Shown: positions 17,453 through 27,182, counted from the first letter of the stretch. The stretch: DNA of 64,000 nucleotides from Deltaproteobacteria bacterium (GCA_031264185.1 JAISEL010000083.1:1-64000), one strand, 5' to 3'. Program-made: numbers and translations. The notes: a model not told the origin generated them from the sequence alone.

Positions 17453-18877
17453 ATGGATGACAAATCAGCCAAACAAAATGCGGCCAATGCTGAAGCGCCC
17501 GGTCGCGTTTCCCGCCGGACATTTTTAAAAACAGCGGGCATTGGTGTGGTCGGCGCTGCGGCCATCACCACCGGTCTGGTTAAGCTCGGTCAGCAGGAAG
17601 AGTCCGACTTGCCGGAACCTTCGGAAGTAACTCTCCGGGAAAACCCAAAAAACGGAGACATGATCTCAGTTTTGGGTTTCGGTTTCATGCGGTTGCCTTT
17701 TTTGTCTGGATCGTCTGGACCCGCCCCGGCGAACGGCATTATTGACGAAGCAGCCGTGTTCAGAATGGTGGATCGAGCCATTGAGAGCGGGGTCAATTAC
17801 TTTGACACAGCTTATGTGTACCATGGTGGTAAGTCAGAGGTTGTTTTGGCCAGGGCCCTGCAGCGGTACCGGAGAGATAAAATTTTCATCTCCGACAAAA
17901 TGCCTCGGATGGAGCTGGATTTGGCTGGAGCAAAAGAAGTTTTCCAGACTCAGTTAGATCGGCTGCAGACTGATTACATTGACTACTACATGCTCCACAA
18001 CCAGACAACGACTGAGGCATACAAAGCCATGTACGAAGAAAGCGGCATTCTCGACTATCTGCTGGCCGAAAAAGAGGCCGGCCGGATTCGGAATTTGGGC
18101 TGGTCTTTTCACGGCGACAAAGAATGCCTTGAGTATCTTCTTTCCCGACCGGTGGAATGGGATATGGCTTTGCTTCAGTTGAACTATCACGATCTTCTTC
18201 ACGAGTATCAAGCGCCTCCTTATGTGATTGCCAGGACAAGCCAGCCATCGCCGCCAAAATGGAATTATGAACGGATGATGCAAACTGATATTCCGCTGTT
18301 TGTGATGGAGCCGTTGCTGGGCGGCCGTCTGGGCCGGTTGAGCAGAAAAGCGATGGCTGTCCTCAGTCAGGAAAAGCCCCGGGACAGCGCCGCCTCCTGG
18401 GCTTTCCGTTACGCAGCCGGTCTTCCCCATGTCGTGGGTGTTTTGAGCGGGATGACTTATATGGAGCATCTTGACGACAATTTGCGGACATTTGGGCCTT
18501 ACAGTCCTTTGAGTGAGCAGGAAATGACGGTTCTTCAAAACGCCGTGGCCATTTTCGTCTCCCAGGATGTGGTTCGCTGCACCTATTGCAACTACTGTAT
18601 ACCTTGTCCTTACGGAATTGATATTCCGGCTGTGTTCGCCCATTTCAACCGCTATGTAGATGACGAGCAAGTCCCCAAAGGCGAACGAAACGCCGACTAT
18701 GAACAGGCTCGCCGGGCATATTTGGTCGGCTATGACCGGTCTGTGGCGGAATTGAGCCAGGCTCAACGCTGTACCGGTTGCGGTAAATGCGTAAAGTTGT
18801 GTCCACAATGGATTGATATTCCCGCTGAGATGTCAAGATTGGGCCGATTTGCGGAACAGCTGAGAAACGAGGTCTGA
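17453..18877 (+). CDS. Tat-exported ferredoxin-type aldo/keto reductase
   Basis: 474 residues from the ATG at 17453, chosen because AAGGAG ends 6 bp before it; a reading frame from 17405 would add 16 non-conserved residues. A twin-arginine signal SRRTFLKTAGIGVVGAAAIT occupies residues 20-39, predicting folded export with cofactors. The aldo/keto reductase barrel follows with all four catalytic residues: D118 and Y123 (YFDTAYVYH), K149 (SDKMP) and H182 (YYMLHN). The C-terminal region has two cysteine clusters, CTYCNYCIPCPYGIDIP and CTGCGKCVKLCPQWIDIP. The membrane polyferredoxin gene starts 3 bp after the stop, so electrons probably pass between them. NAD(P)H is not available in the periplasm, so a cluster-fed reaction is inferred. 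Confidence 0.9.
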   Translation: MDDKSAKQNAANAEAPGRVSRRTFLKTAGIGVVGAAAITTGLVKLGQQEESDLPEPSEVTLRENPKNGDMISVLGFGFMRLPFLSGSSGPAPANGIIDEAAVFRMVDRAIESGVNYFDTAYVYHGGKSEVVLARALQRYRRDKIFISDKMPRMELDLAGAKEVFQTQLDRLQTDYIDYYMLHNQTTTEAYKAMYEESGILDYLLAEKEAGRIRNLGWSFHGDKECLEYLLSRPVEWDMALLQLNYHDLLHEYQAPPYVIARTSQPSPPKWNYERMMQTDIPLFVMEPLLGGRLGRLSRKAMAVLSQEKPRDSAASWAFRYAAGLPHVVGVLSGMTYMEHLDDNLRTFGPYSPLSEQEMTVLQNAVAIFVSQDVVRCTYCNYCIPCPYGIDIPAVFAHFNRYVDDEQVPKGERNADYEQARRAYLVGYDRSVAELSQAQRCTGCGKCVKLCPQWIDIPAEMSRLGRFAEQLRNEV

Positions 18878-18880
18878 TCC

Positions 18881-20338
18881 ATGCTGAGAAAAATCCGCAC
18901 GGCCGCAGCAATAGTGGTTTTTACCCTGGCCTGCTTCCTTTTTGTCAGCGGGTCTTTGTCAGTTTATTTTACCTGGGTCATTCACGCGCAGCTGGTTCCG
19001 GCGATTTTATCGGGCAGTCTCATAACGGCAGCTCTTCTATTGTCGGTAACAATGCTTTTCGGGCGGCTCTACTGCTCCGTCCTTTGTCCTTTGGGGATCT
19101 TACAGGATATTTTCAGCCGGTTTGGCGCTGCCGGAAGGTTTCAATATTCAAAAGGTAAACCCAGGATGAGACTGGTATTTTTGTTGATTTTTGTTACCAG
19201 TCTGCTAGCAGGGACGCCTATCATTTTTAATTTGCTGGAACCATACAGCGCGTTTGGCCGAATAGCCGCCGCCATTCTCAGCCCGGTTTGGCAGTTGGGC
19301 ATTAACGTCCTTGCCAGAATTGCCGAACATTATGAAAGCTATCTTGTGTCCGCTACCCCTGTCTGGATTAAAGGGGCGGCCTCATTAACCGTGGCTCTTC
19401 TAACCCTGCTAGTTATTGGTTGGCTGTCATACAGAGGCGGGAGAAGTTGGTGTAACACTGTCTGCCCTGTTGGTACGGCGCTGGGATTTCTCAACCGTTA
19501 CGCTCTTATTCACCCCAGAATTAAAAAGGCAGATTGCGTGCATTGCGGTATCTGCGCAAAAAAATGCAAAGCCTCGTGTATTGATTCAAAAAAGGCCTGT
19601 ATTGACGCCAGTCGCTGCGTGGTATGCCTCAATTGCCTTGATGTATGCCCTAAAAAAGCCCTTTCCTACACCGTCCCTAAGTGGCTGAAAACTCCGGGCC
19701 ACCATGTTCATTCTACGACAGAGCTTCTTCGCCGCAATTTTGCTGTTGCGGCGGCCGGAACATTGGCTACCCTTTTATTAAAGCCCGCCAGTGTTTTTCC
19801 GGATTCAGGTGAAGTTGATGCTCTAACGCGTAAACGGCCTTATCGGCGGGCTGTGCCTGTCTTGCCGCCAGGTGCCCATAGTCTAGAGACTTTCAGTGAC
19901 CACTGTACCGGATGCCAGCTGTGCGTCAGTATCTGCCCAAATCAGGTCTTGAGCGTCAGTGGCCAGCTGTTGGAAGCTCCTCAACCCAACTTATCTTTTG
20001 AAAGAGGCTACTGTCGACCTAACTGCGTTGATTGTTCCAATGTGTGCCCAACAGGGGCCATCAGGCCAATAACTCTGCCGGAAAAAAGTGCTCTCCAGAT
20101 AGGCATGGCTGTGGCTGTTCCGGCTAGGTGTCTTTTATCTCAAGGTGAAATATGCGTGGCCTGCAGCCGAAATTGTCCGACTGCAGCCATAGAAAAAATG
20201 GAGGCTAATGACGGGAAGTCGTATCTCACCATTAACACCGAACACTGTACCGGCTGCGGCGCTTGTGAATATTATTGCCCAATCCGCCCTCAGGCCGCAA
20301 TTCAGGTCCGGGGCAATGATGTTCAACGCTTGATTTAG
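18881..20338 (+). CDS. Membrane polyferredoxin (NapH-like plus NapG-like halves)
   Basis: 485 residues. The N-terminal half has four to five membrane segments and the NapH/MauN-type motifs GRLYCSVLCPLGILQD and WCNTVCPVGTALG. Two cytoplasmic-type clusters follow (CVHCGICAKKCKASC and CVVCLNCLDVCP). After another hydrophobic segment near residues 287-305, a second ferredoxin region resembling NapG has CTGCQLCVSICP, CVDCSNVCP, CVACSRNCP and CTGCGACEYYCP. Such proteins move electrons from menaquinol or ferredoxin across the membrane to periplasmic enzymes. The gene lies 3 bp behind the Tat-exported aldo/keto reductase, its likely partner. A terminator stands 26 bp downstream. Confidence 0.88.
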   Translation: MLRKIRTAAAIVVFTLACFLFVSGSLSVYFTWVIHAQLVPAILSGSLITAALLLSVTMLFGRLYCSVLCPLGILQDIFSRFGAAGRFQYSKGKPRMRLVFLLIFVTSLLAGTPIIFNLLEPYSAFGRIAAAILSPVWQLGINVLARIAEHYESYLVSATPVWIKGAASLTVALLTLLVIGWLSYRGGRSWCNTVCPVGTALGFLNRYALIHPRIKKADCVHCGICAKKCKASCIDSKKACIDASRCVVCLNCLDVCPKKALSYTVPKWLKTPGHHVHSTTELLRRNFAVAAAGTLATLLLKPASVFPDSGEVDALTRKRPYRRAVPVLPPGAHSLETFSDHCTGCQLCVSICPNQVLSVSGQLLEAPQPNLSFERGYCRPNCVDCSNVCPTGAIRPITLPEKSALQIGMAVAVPARCLLSQGEICVACSRNCPTAAIEKMEANDGKSYLTINTEHCTGCGACEYYCPIRPQAAIQVRGNDVQRLI

Positions 20339-20364
20339 TAACCCTAATTCCTATGGTCCGTCAG

Positions 20365-20394
20365 TAAAGCCAGATTTTTTTAAGTCTGGCTTTA
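20365..20394 (+). terminator. Rho-independent terminator
   Basis: Perfect 10-bp stem TAAAGCCAGA (20365-20374) / TCTGGCTTTA (20385-20394) with a T-rich loop. It follows the polyferredoxin stop and closes the two-gene operon. Confidence 0.6.
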
Positions 20395-22136
20395 CTACTT
20401 AAGGTTAATGCCACAGCAAGGCTTTTTTCTGTGGTTCCATAAAAATTCAACTATTTTTTTAACTTCCGGCGATTATCAATATTTCTGTCTCTTTTGACAT
20501 TGATTTAGTTTTTTTTAATTTAATTACTTGGCATTTAACAGTTATTGCAGCCTCCGCCTTAAAGCTTCATTAGTCACTTAATGGTAACCTCTATTTCCAG
20601 CGGAAAAGCTAGCTCCCAGTCTTCAGCCTCATCGGTAGAATTAGAATTGCTCTTCGGCCATAAGGCTGTATTTGAGTGCCTGCGGTTATTCAAAGCCGAA
20701 TAAAACCTCAGGCTGACTCGGTAAAAATTAGGAGTAAAATACTAATCATTGCCCAAAGAATTTTTAATTAAAGCCAGATTTTTTGCAGGCATCAGTTGCA
20801 GCGGATTTTGTTTAGCTAAAGACCTAAAAGAGAAGGACAAAAATGAATCTGTTCTCTGGTCAGATTAAAGGACTCATTGTAATCGTCGATGCTGACGGGA
20901 CCAGATAATCCCAACCTCAGCATGTCACCAGAGCCGGCGCGACCGAGTATTTTTTTGGCCAATATCTGCCATGGCTGATATTTTGCAGCAGTTTCCGGTC
21001 TTTCGTTAAAATCTCACATCGTTAGCCAAACCTTATTCATTGGGATTTTGACAAAATGACATCTCTGGATCGGACTGACCGAATATTTATCCAGAGAGTC
21101 GGGTCAGAGGACACGAACAGAGAAAAATCGACAGTGCGTCTGGGACGCCCAAGCTATTGACGGCGATTTTAGTAGAACTGGCTTTTTTGTCTAGCTCGCT
21201 AATTCTAAGTCGCTTTTAAGACAGCAATAATTAAAGTCAATAATACAGAAATAAAATTATTGATCACAGTTGTGGTTATCCCTGAAATAGCCAGTCATAG
21301 CTGACTTTTCTGAGATAAAAATGAGTATTATAGCAATGAAATAACTCCATTGTTGTAATTAATAATAACTGCGATCTTGAAAACAATTTAGAATAAGGAC
21401 CGTTGGATAGTCCAAGCTCGTGCCTGTGGCAAAATTGCATCTTTGACCCAGAGTAATTATTGGACTGTGTAACTTTTGATTTGGCCTCTGAGCTCTCTCT
21501 TAAGCTGGGTTTAGGGAGCTATTAAAAGAGGCGTGAAACCAGAATGTTTTTTTAATGTACTCTAGACAGAAATTGGGTATATAAAAAGAAAATATCGGCG
21601 CCGCTGAGGTTACAGACCAGGAAGACGGTGGCTTCAAAGCCGAAAAGACAGATTATGTTCCTGCTGGGTTTTAAATACTTATTGGATTCTGGAGCACTTG
21701 CTGGTAAATTTATGAGGAGGCCAGGTCATGAATTTTCTCAGAAATTCCCCAGTTGATATATTGCTTCTATGGCTAAATTCAGGAATCTTAAACAGACATA
21801 GCCAAAATTTTAATATCACCAAAGGCGGCAGCTGCAGAGGTCTTGGATCTGTTGATAAATTTAGCCAGAAGCCTTTCATTGGCTTTAATGGAAACGGAAA
21901 TAGTTCAGGCTTTTTCAACAGAGGTCTCTTCCGGTGGCTCATCTGGGCCACTGGTTTCGTGTTCAGAATACGAAGAGATAAAATTTGGCGCATACCTGTC
22001 TTCTGACTGATTGTTCTCTTTCTCCGTAGCTCTTAAGGTGCCTGACTCACATTCACAGTTGAAAGGAACAGCCTCGGTCAAAGCGGACATTTTTAAAATG
22101 ACAGCTACCCCCCCTGCCTTTAAGGAAAAAAAACTG
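20395..22136. other. Long intergenic region, no gene recognised
   Basis: 1.7 kb of mixed composition. Overlapping ORFs near 21679-22006 on both strands show no family resemblance and no good ribosome binding site. The part next to 22137 is the 3' flank of the AraC-type gene. Probably decayed sequence. Confidence 0.35.
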
Positions 22137-23072
22137 CTAGGAATCAGTTCTTGGTTCTGTTGGTTGGCCTGCCCAGAGACTGGCTGTGTCTCGGTGAGGC
22201 GGCTGGCCGAAAAGGCGTCGGTATTCCCTGTTGAATTGCGTTTGACTTTCATAGCCGACCATGAACCCGACCAGAGCAGCGTTTTCATTGGTGGTCAACA
22301 TAAGGCGTCTGGCCTCATACAAACGCAGCCGTTTCTGGTACTGCAGTGGACTTATACTGGTCACCTCGCGGAAATGCCGGTGAAAAGTCGAGGGAGCCAT
22401 ATTGATCATCTTAGCCAGGGACTCTACCGAAAGAGGTTTTTGATAATTTTCCTGCAACCAGACGATTGCTCGAGAAATTTGGTTCCCGTTTGATTCAGCT
22501 GCGCAAAATTTTTTCAGCCATTCGCCCTGGTTTCCGATAAGGAGGCGGTAATGGATTTCACGAATGAACAAAGGAGCCAGAACCTGGATCCGTTCTGGAT
22601 ATTCCAGGAGCTCGGTCAAACGAAAGAAGGCGTCCAGAATCTCCGGTTCAGCTGTAGCTACGGCGGCACCCTCGCCGGAGCAAGCTGGCAATTCGGCGGT
22701 CCGTAGTGTTTCGGCTGCCAGGGAGGCCACTAGATACCTGTCCAAGCTCAGGGTGATCCCCAAAAATGGCTCTTCAGGAGAGGCTTTGGTTATGCGGAAC
22801 ACACCAGGTAGGTCCACCCCTACAAGTAGGCATTGGTTTTTTTCATACTCAAATTTTTTAGTGCCCAAGACAGACCGCTTGGCTCCCTGAATCACCACTC
22901 CTATGACTGGCTGATAAAAACAACGGCCGACATGAGGAATTTCGTCTATCCGGGAAAGACTAAAACCGTCGATGGCTGTTTGGAGTTGGCCGGGTTCCGG
23001 CAGCCAGTGTAAAATTTTGTCCGCTAAAAGACTGTTGGTTCGGTCAAGGCTCCTGGATCTTTTGTCCGTCAT
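22137..23072 (-). CDS. AraC-family transcriptional regulator (cupin N-terminal domain)
   Basis: 311 residues. Residues ~1-170 are the AraC_N-type domain (FYQPVIGVVIQGAKRSVLG, a region conserved in YqhC-like regulators). Residues ~200-295 are two helix-turn-helix motifs (SVESLAKMINMAPSTFHRHF and VGFMVGYESQTQFNREYRRL followed by GQPP). Relatives such as YqhC activate aldehyde or aldo/keto reductase genes. Here the gene is convergent with the exported aldo/keto reductase and polyferredoxin operon 1.8 kb away, so control of that operon is a reasonable but untested inference. Confidence 0.88.
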   Translation of the reverse strand: MTDKRSRSLDRTNSLLADKILHWLPEPGQLQTAIDGFSLSRIDEIPHVGRCFYQPVIGVVIQGAKRSVLGTKKFEYEKNQCLLVGVDLPGVFRITKASPEEPFLGITLSLDRYLVASLAAETLRTAELPACSGEGAAVATAEPEILDAFFRLTELLEYPERIQVLAPLFIREIHYRLLIGNQGEWLKKFCAAESNGNQISRAIVWLQENYQKPLSVESLAKMINMAPSTFHRHFREVTSISPLQYQKRLRLYEARRLMLTTNENAALVGFMVGYESQTQFNREYRRLFGQPPHRDTASLWAGQPTEPRTDS

Positions 23073-25010
23073 TGCGTCTGCCTCTGATCATTAAATAGTA
23101 GTACTGCGGGATTTTAAGTCTTGAGGATGTATTATGCTAAGTATTGTTTAAAATGTTATCTATCCATGGTTACCAGGTAAGCTCCTTAACGCTATCCTTT
23201 TTGAATTATTACCTCGTCATTTAATTCTGAGAATGCTGTAATACCGTATTCTATTGCAGGTTTTGAGCTAATTCTCTAGAATTTCGTGCCGTGGTAATAA
23301 TCTTAAAACGATCACAAACGGCTTGAGCCATAGCGTCTTTCAAACAATTGAAGTGTTTATTAGCGAATTAGGTTCTCAATAATACGAACTAAATACGGTA
23401 TTTATATGATAATTACGCTAATTTTTAGTATAAAATAGGAAAAATTAGCAGTAATTAACATTATTTTAACTTATGTGAAGAAGCACTATCTGAGATTGTT
23501 ATTACGACGTGTTTGTTTGATTGAGCTTTTTTAGATCTCTTACGAAAGAAGAATATATTTTCAATTTTTATATTATTGTAGACAATCAGGTAGTTAAGTG
23601 ACCTGTTCTGTTTATGGACATACCGCTCCCTAGGCATATTGATACTCATCGACAAGTGCATAGTAAACGTTAGATAGTTTGGAATAAGCGTCAAGCATTT
23701 TTGGTGGCTGCCGTATAATCTCCGAACCTGGTTTCATCTACATACATGGCGGCGAAGAGAGGATGGGCCATTTTTATTGTTCAGGGAATCTTTACCCAAG
23801 TCTATTTTGAGAGTTTTTTAATTTTTCACGCTCATCATGATTGACTTTTTGGTGTATTTTGCCTGGCATAACTCTTCCGCTAAATTTGGTCCTATATAAG
23901 AGTTCGTAAAGTCGGCTTTGGATTAAGTAAGTCAACCCACTCGCCGATAGTCCGATGGTGTTAAGAGTGAAGCTTTTGCCTTGTGATACTGAATCCGTTT
24001 TTGGCAACTTCTTGTAATTATTTGAGAAATTTGAATTCGTCTCCAAATGTCTCCAGTTGGCTGTTGCATTTCCCCAAACTTCCTCTTCAACGTAGGATAT
24101 TGAATTGTTCTTGAGGGGTAACAAGTCCCGCAAGGATAGAGAGGTCGTGGTCAGGCCGGCCTTATCTTGTTAAAAGAGTTTTTTGTCAAATTGGCAGATA
24201 GAGCTGGAAGACTCTGGCCCAGAAGTTCCAGAGCCTCCATCCGAACAAGTCTTTATTGCTAATACAACTATAGCCCATAATAACAATTTCCACAAGCCGC
24301 CTAGTAGAATCGGGCAAAAATCTGAGTGAACTGTGTCCTAAACTAGCCTACTGGATAACGTATATTACACTTAACTGATTTTAATCAGTACTGTCTGCTG
24401 GTTTTTGCCAAAACGCTGACTGGAACAGACTTCGATAAAGAGTGATAATTGCCTTGGTGAAAGCTTTTTAGTTTTTTTAATTGACCGTGGTCCGGTCTGC
24501 GCACAATTACTATATGGACTGATGATGATCAAGGCAACAAGCCTTGAGATTAATAGTTCTATGTTGTGTTTTAGGGTAAAGAGGCCTAATAAAGATTGGG
24601 TTTACTTGTATCGTCATATTTAACCCACTTGGTTGAAAAAAGCTATTGTATCTTTATTTTTTATATATTATTTGTTTTAATATTTATTAATAATATATAA
24701 ATTTCAATTGATATGTAATAACTATAATATAGTTGATGCATGAATAATATATTATTAAGATACCTTTTTTTGCTGTAAACGCATAAAAAGTCACTCTCTC
24801 GTTGTCAATAAAAGTCCCAATATTTAAGAGTTCCAATGTTTACAAAATGATCAGCTTGGACTAAGATAAAATGGTTCCTTTTAGAGATTTTATTATCTTC
24901 CGCCAACCCAACCAACACAAAAAAGAGAAAAGGTCGGCCAAAGTAATTCGACTCTTTTCGGGACACACATCTGACATTTTGGCTAAACATTTTCTGCTAA
25001 GGATAGATTT
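23073..25010. other. Intergenic debris with one miniature element
   Basis: Apart from the family 2 element at 23209-23297, nothing is recognisable. Two minus-strand ORFs (23461-23694 and 23792-24133) have no family resemblance and no good ribosome binding site. A strongly AT-rich stretch lies at 24640-24770. Confidence 0.35.
23209..23297 (-). mobile_element. 89-bp miniature inverted-repeat element, family 2, copy A
   Basis: Flanked by TA (23207-23208 and 23298-23299). On the minus strand it starts TTACCACGGCACG and ends GACGAGGTAA. Its interior matches the copies at 29208 and 30529 (TTAGCTCAAAACCTG, CGGTATTACAG) at roughly 85 percent by eye. It is opposite in orientation to the other two copies. 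No coding capacity. Confidence 0.85.
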
Positions 25011-25409
25011 ATGCTAAAGAATTTATGGTGCCTCTTAATTTTAGCCGTCGTATGTCTGGCCGCCTCCCCGGCCTATAGTCAGCCAGAAAAGCCGAAACTT
25101 CTGTTTTCTGGTAGTGAAGAGGGTTTCTTTTGCGGCTATGAACATTCAGAATCCGGAGACAATCCCGATGAAATACTGGTAAAAAGAGGGAGATTTATTT
25201 TCAGTCTACAGGCAGGATTTCGGACAGAAGAACTTTGGAAGCAAATTGAAACTTTAAAACCGGATGTGCCTATTAAATTTGATTTTTGGGTCATAGATTA
25301 TTTTGATGAAAATGGTGGTGGCCGAATGACAGCCGTGGGCGTTAGGAAATTTGAAGTAACAGGCGATCCTGTCCCCGGTTCATGCAAAAGCGGCAAAATC
25401 CCCGAATAA
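25011..25409 (+). CDS. Small secreted protein of unknown family
   Basis: 132 residues. The signal peptide is MLKNLWCLLILAVVCLAASP with probable cleavage near AYS-QP. AAGGA precedes the ATG at a good distance. The mature part contains GFFCGYEHSESGDNPDE and a C-terminal KFEVTGDPVPGSCKSG, leaving two cysteines that could form a disulfide. I do not recognise the family. A broken paralogue follows at 25675 with the same landmarks (FCGYEPS, KFKVSGEPVPDSC), so the locus was once a tandem pair. Function unknown. Confidence 0.7.
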   Translation: MLKNLWCLLILAVVCLAASPAYSQPEKPKLLFSGSEEGFFCGYEHSESGDNPDEILVKRGRFIFSLQAGFRTEELWKQIETLKPDVPIKFDFWVIDYFDENGGGRMTAVGVRKFEVTGDPVPGSCKSGKIPE

Positions 25410-25579
25410 TTTATTTCGCATTAGAGGTCGGATGACTTCTTTGGTCTCTAAATTCTTGAGTCTGGGGACGGCCTGCCTAATGCAGGCCTCCCTATCTGGC
25501 CGGTCAACAGCCAGATTAAAAACCGGAAACCAATCAGCCTTCTTTTTTGGGGGCTCAATATCAAGTTTGAAGTGAGTTA

Positions 25580-25668
25580 TTACCTCGGCGGATTATTATG
25601 ATAATCTACTTCTTTATTGATTTTACCTTATGGTGACTTGTTTGTATCAAAATTATCCGCCGGGGTAA
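25580..25668 (+). mobile_element. 89-bp miniature inverted-repeat element, family 1, copy 3
   Basis: Differs from the 353 and 1272 copies at about two positions (CTACTTC, GTGACTTG) and has TA at 25578-25579 and 25669-25670. It ends 6 bp before the ATG of the broken secreted-protein paralogue, so it removed or replaced that gene's ribosome binding site. Confidence 0.92.
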
Positions 25669-25674
25669 TAAATC

Positions 25675-26069
25675 ATGAAAAAATACCTTTGGTTCCTTTT
25701 GGTTTTGGCCGCTGTAAATTGTTTGACTGTAAGTCAGGTCTGGTTTCAGCAGGACGAACCGAAAATTTTGTCCTCCGGAAATTCAAGCGGTATTTTTTGT
25801 GGCTATGAACCTTCATAGTCAGGTGACGGCCCTGATAGTGTCGCAGTAAAAAAGGTAATGATATTTCGTATTTGTCCGTCGGCATGGATTCTGAAGATGA
25901 ATTGCTTCTTATCCAGTCGCTAAAAAATGGTGTTCCCATTACTTATGATTACGAGGTGGTAAATTATTACAATATTTCCTGGGACGAACGCGTAACCAAT
26001 ACGTTTATGACTAAATTTAAGGTCTCCGGGGAACCGGTTCCCGATTCTTGCCAAGGAGCCAAAAGATAA
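25675..26069 (+). pseudogene. Broken paralogue of the small secreted protein
   Basis: From the ATG at 25675 a signal peptide (MKKYLWFLLVLAAVNCLTVS) and FCGYEPS are readable, then an in-frame TAG at 25816-25818. A frameshift follows near 25850-25870, after which the last 60 residues (DEDELLLIQSLKNGVP-like region to KFKVSGEPVPDSC) resume in another frame. The intact relative lies upstream at 25011-25409. A miniature element occupies the place of the ribosome binding site. Confidence 0.75.
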
Positions 26070-26279
26070 GAATTGATATTTTTTTGGAACATTGCCTGAT
26101 TGAAGAGTGTCCCAAGTCATTTACTGCTTTTCTTCTGTCCATAGCAAATGTTTCCTGGATTGTGCTCCTTTGAAAGTATAACCAGATGCATAAGTTTCAT
26201 TTTATGGTCCAATTCATTCTTAAAACTTCCGGTAGTTACCAACAAAGATCGAAGATGCTCTTTCTGGAGGCATCAGATT

Positions 26280-27182
26280 TTATTTGTTTGGCTGATCAAA
26301 TGAAACGGCTGCTCTATAGCAACTATTTACCAACCTGGTTTGAACAGCGGGGCTTAACAAGTAATCCTTAAGTGTGTTGGCTAAAGGTATAATTTCTGTA
26401 TCAATCTTGACTAATGTTCCATACAAAGGCAAATCAAAATTTGCAGGAAACTGCACATAAGCGGCGGACGGCAAGATGGTACAAATCTGATTTTTCTCTA
26501 CAAATCCTGCGTCTTTAATCTCATTGTAAACGCTGTCGTATGTCTCTTTGATGCTGGGATAAAAAATTGAGATCGAATCGAGTTCAGCTTTCTGATCTAA
26601 GAAATCATTCTCAATTCTCACAGTTGCAGCACTGTTTGAGGTTACATCGGGGTCGGTTACAGCAAATGTTTCAACATTACCTGTTCCCAAAATAATTTTG
26701 CTTTCACTCGTATTATACATTTGAGGAACCGATAATTTATGTGAATAAAGAACATTGATGACCGATGCATAATGAAAGGCATTTAAAGCAAAGGCATTGG
26801 CTACTATATCCGCTACATCCTGGTCAGACGACAGGAATAATGAATAGTTGTAAATATTACCCTGGGAAAGAAGTAATTGGATAAATGAACTGTTAGAACC
26901 ATGGCAGACAAGAATGGTTGCAGTGGAGTAAACCGGGTCCTTTAAAAATTGAGTCACAACGTCAACTCCGTGCTCATAAAAATTTGTGGCCACCGCGATT
27001 TTGAGACTGGCTTCAGTAGTAGGAGGGAGACCTGATGACTGGCTTGAGTAACTGACAATAGTGCAAGAAGCGTAACCCATATCACCACAAAAAAATATCA
27101 AGACCGTAGAAAGCACTATTGTGGTTACAGTAATAATCAGGCAATGTGCTCTTTTTTTTGGCCAAATAAAAACCGTGGACAT
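26280..27182 (-). CDS. ModA-like periplasmic binding protein
   Basis: About 300 residues from the ATG at 27182, chosen because GGAGG lies 6 bp upstream; a longer frame to 27239 has no such signal. The N-terminus is a long signal peptide or anchor (LIITVTTIVLSTVLIFF). The mature part resembles ModA: LKIAVATNFYEHGVDVVTQF, then HGSNSSFIQLLLSQGNIYNY and LFLSSDQDVADIV, the place of the usual G-S-S-G and A-D-V-F-L-S-A-D segments. Molybdate or tungstate binding is the family expectation, but the motifs are diverged. No permease or ATPase gene is beside it; the region is full of mobile debris, so it may be an orphan or a duplicate. A di-Mop protein is encoded at 56145. Confidence 0.65.
   Translation of the reverse strand: MSTVFIWPKKRAHCLIITVTTIVLSTVLIFFCGDMGYASCTIVSYSSQSSGLPPTTEASLKIAVATNFYEHGVDVVTQFLKDPVYSTATILVCHGSNSSFIQLLLSQGNIYNYSLFLSSDQDVADIVANAFALNAFHYASVINVLYSHKLSVPQMYNTSESKIILGTGNVETFAVTDPDVTSNSAATVRIENDFLDQKAELDSISIFYPSIKETYDSVYNEIKDAGFVEKNQICTILPSAAYVQFPANFDLPLYGTLVKIDTEIIPLANTLKDYLLSPAVQTRLVNSCYRAAVSFDQPNK

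Noticed and set aside
17954-18808. 284-residue minus-strand ORF
   Set aside because: Antisense shadow of the Tat-exported aldo/keto reductase, with no ribosome binding site or family resemblance.
23792-24133. 113-residue minus-strand ORF
   Set aside because: No family resemblance; it lies in a region of decayed DNA next to a miniature element.
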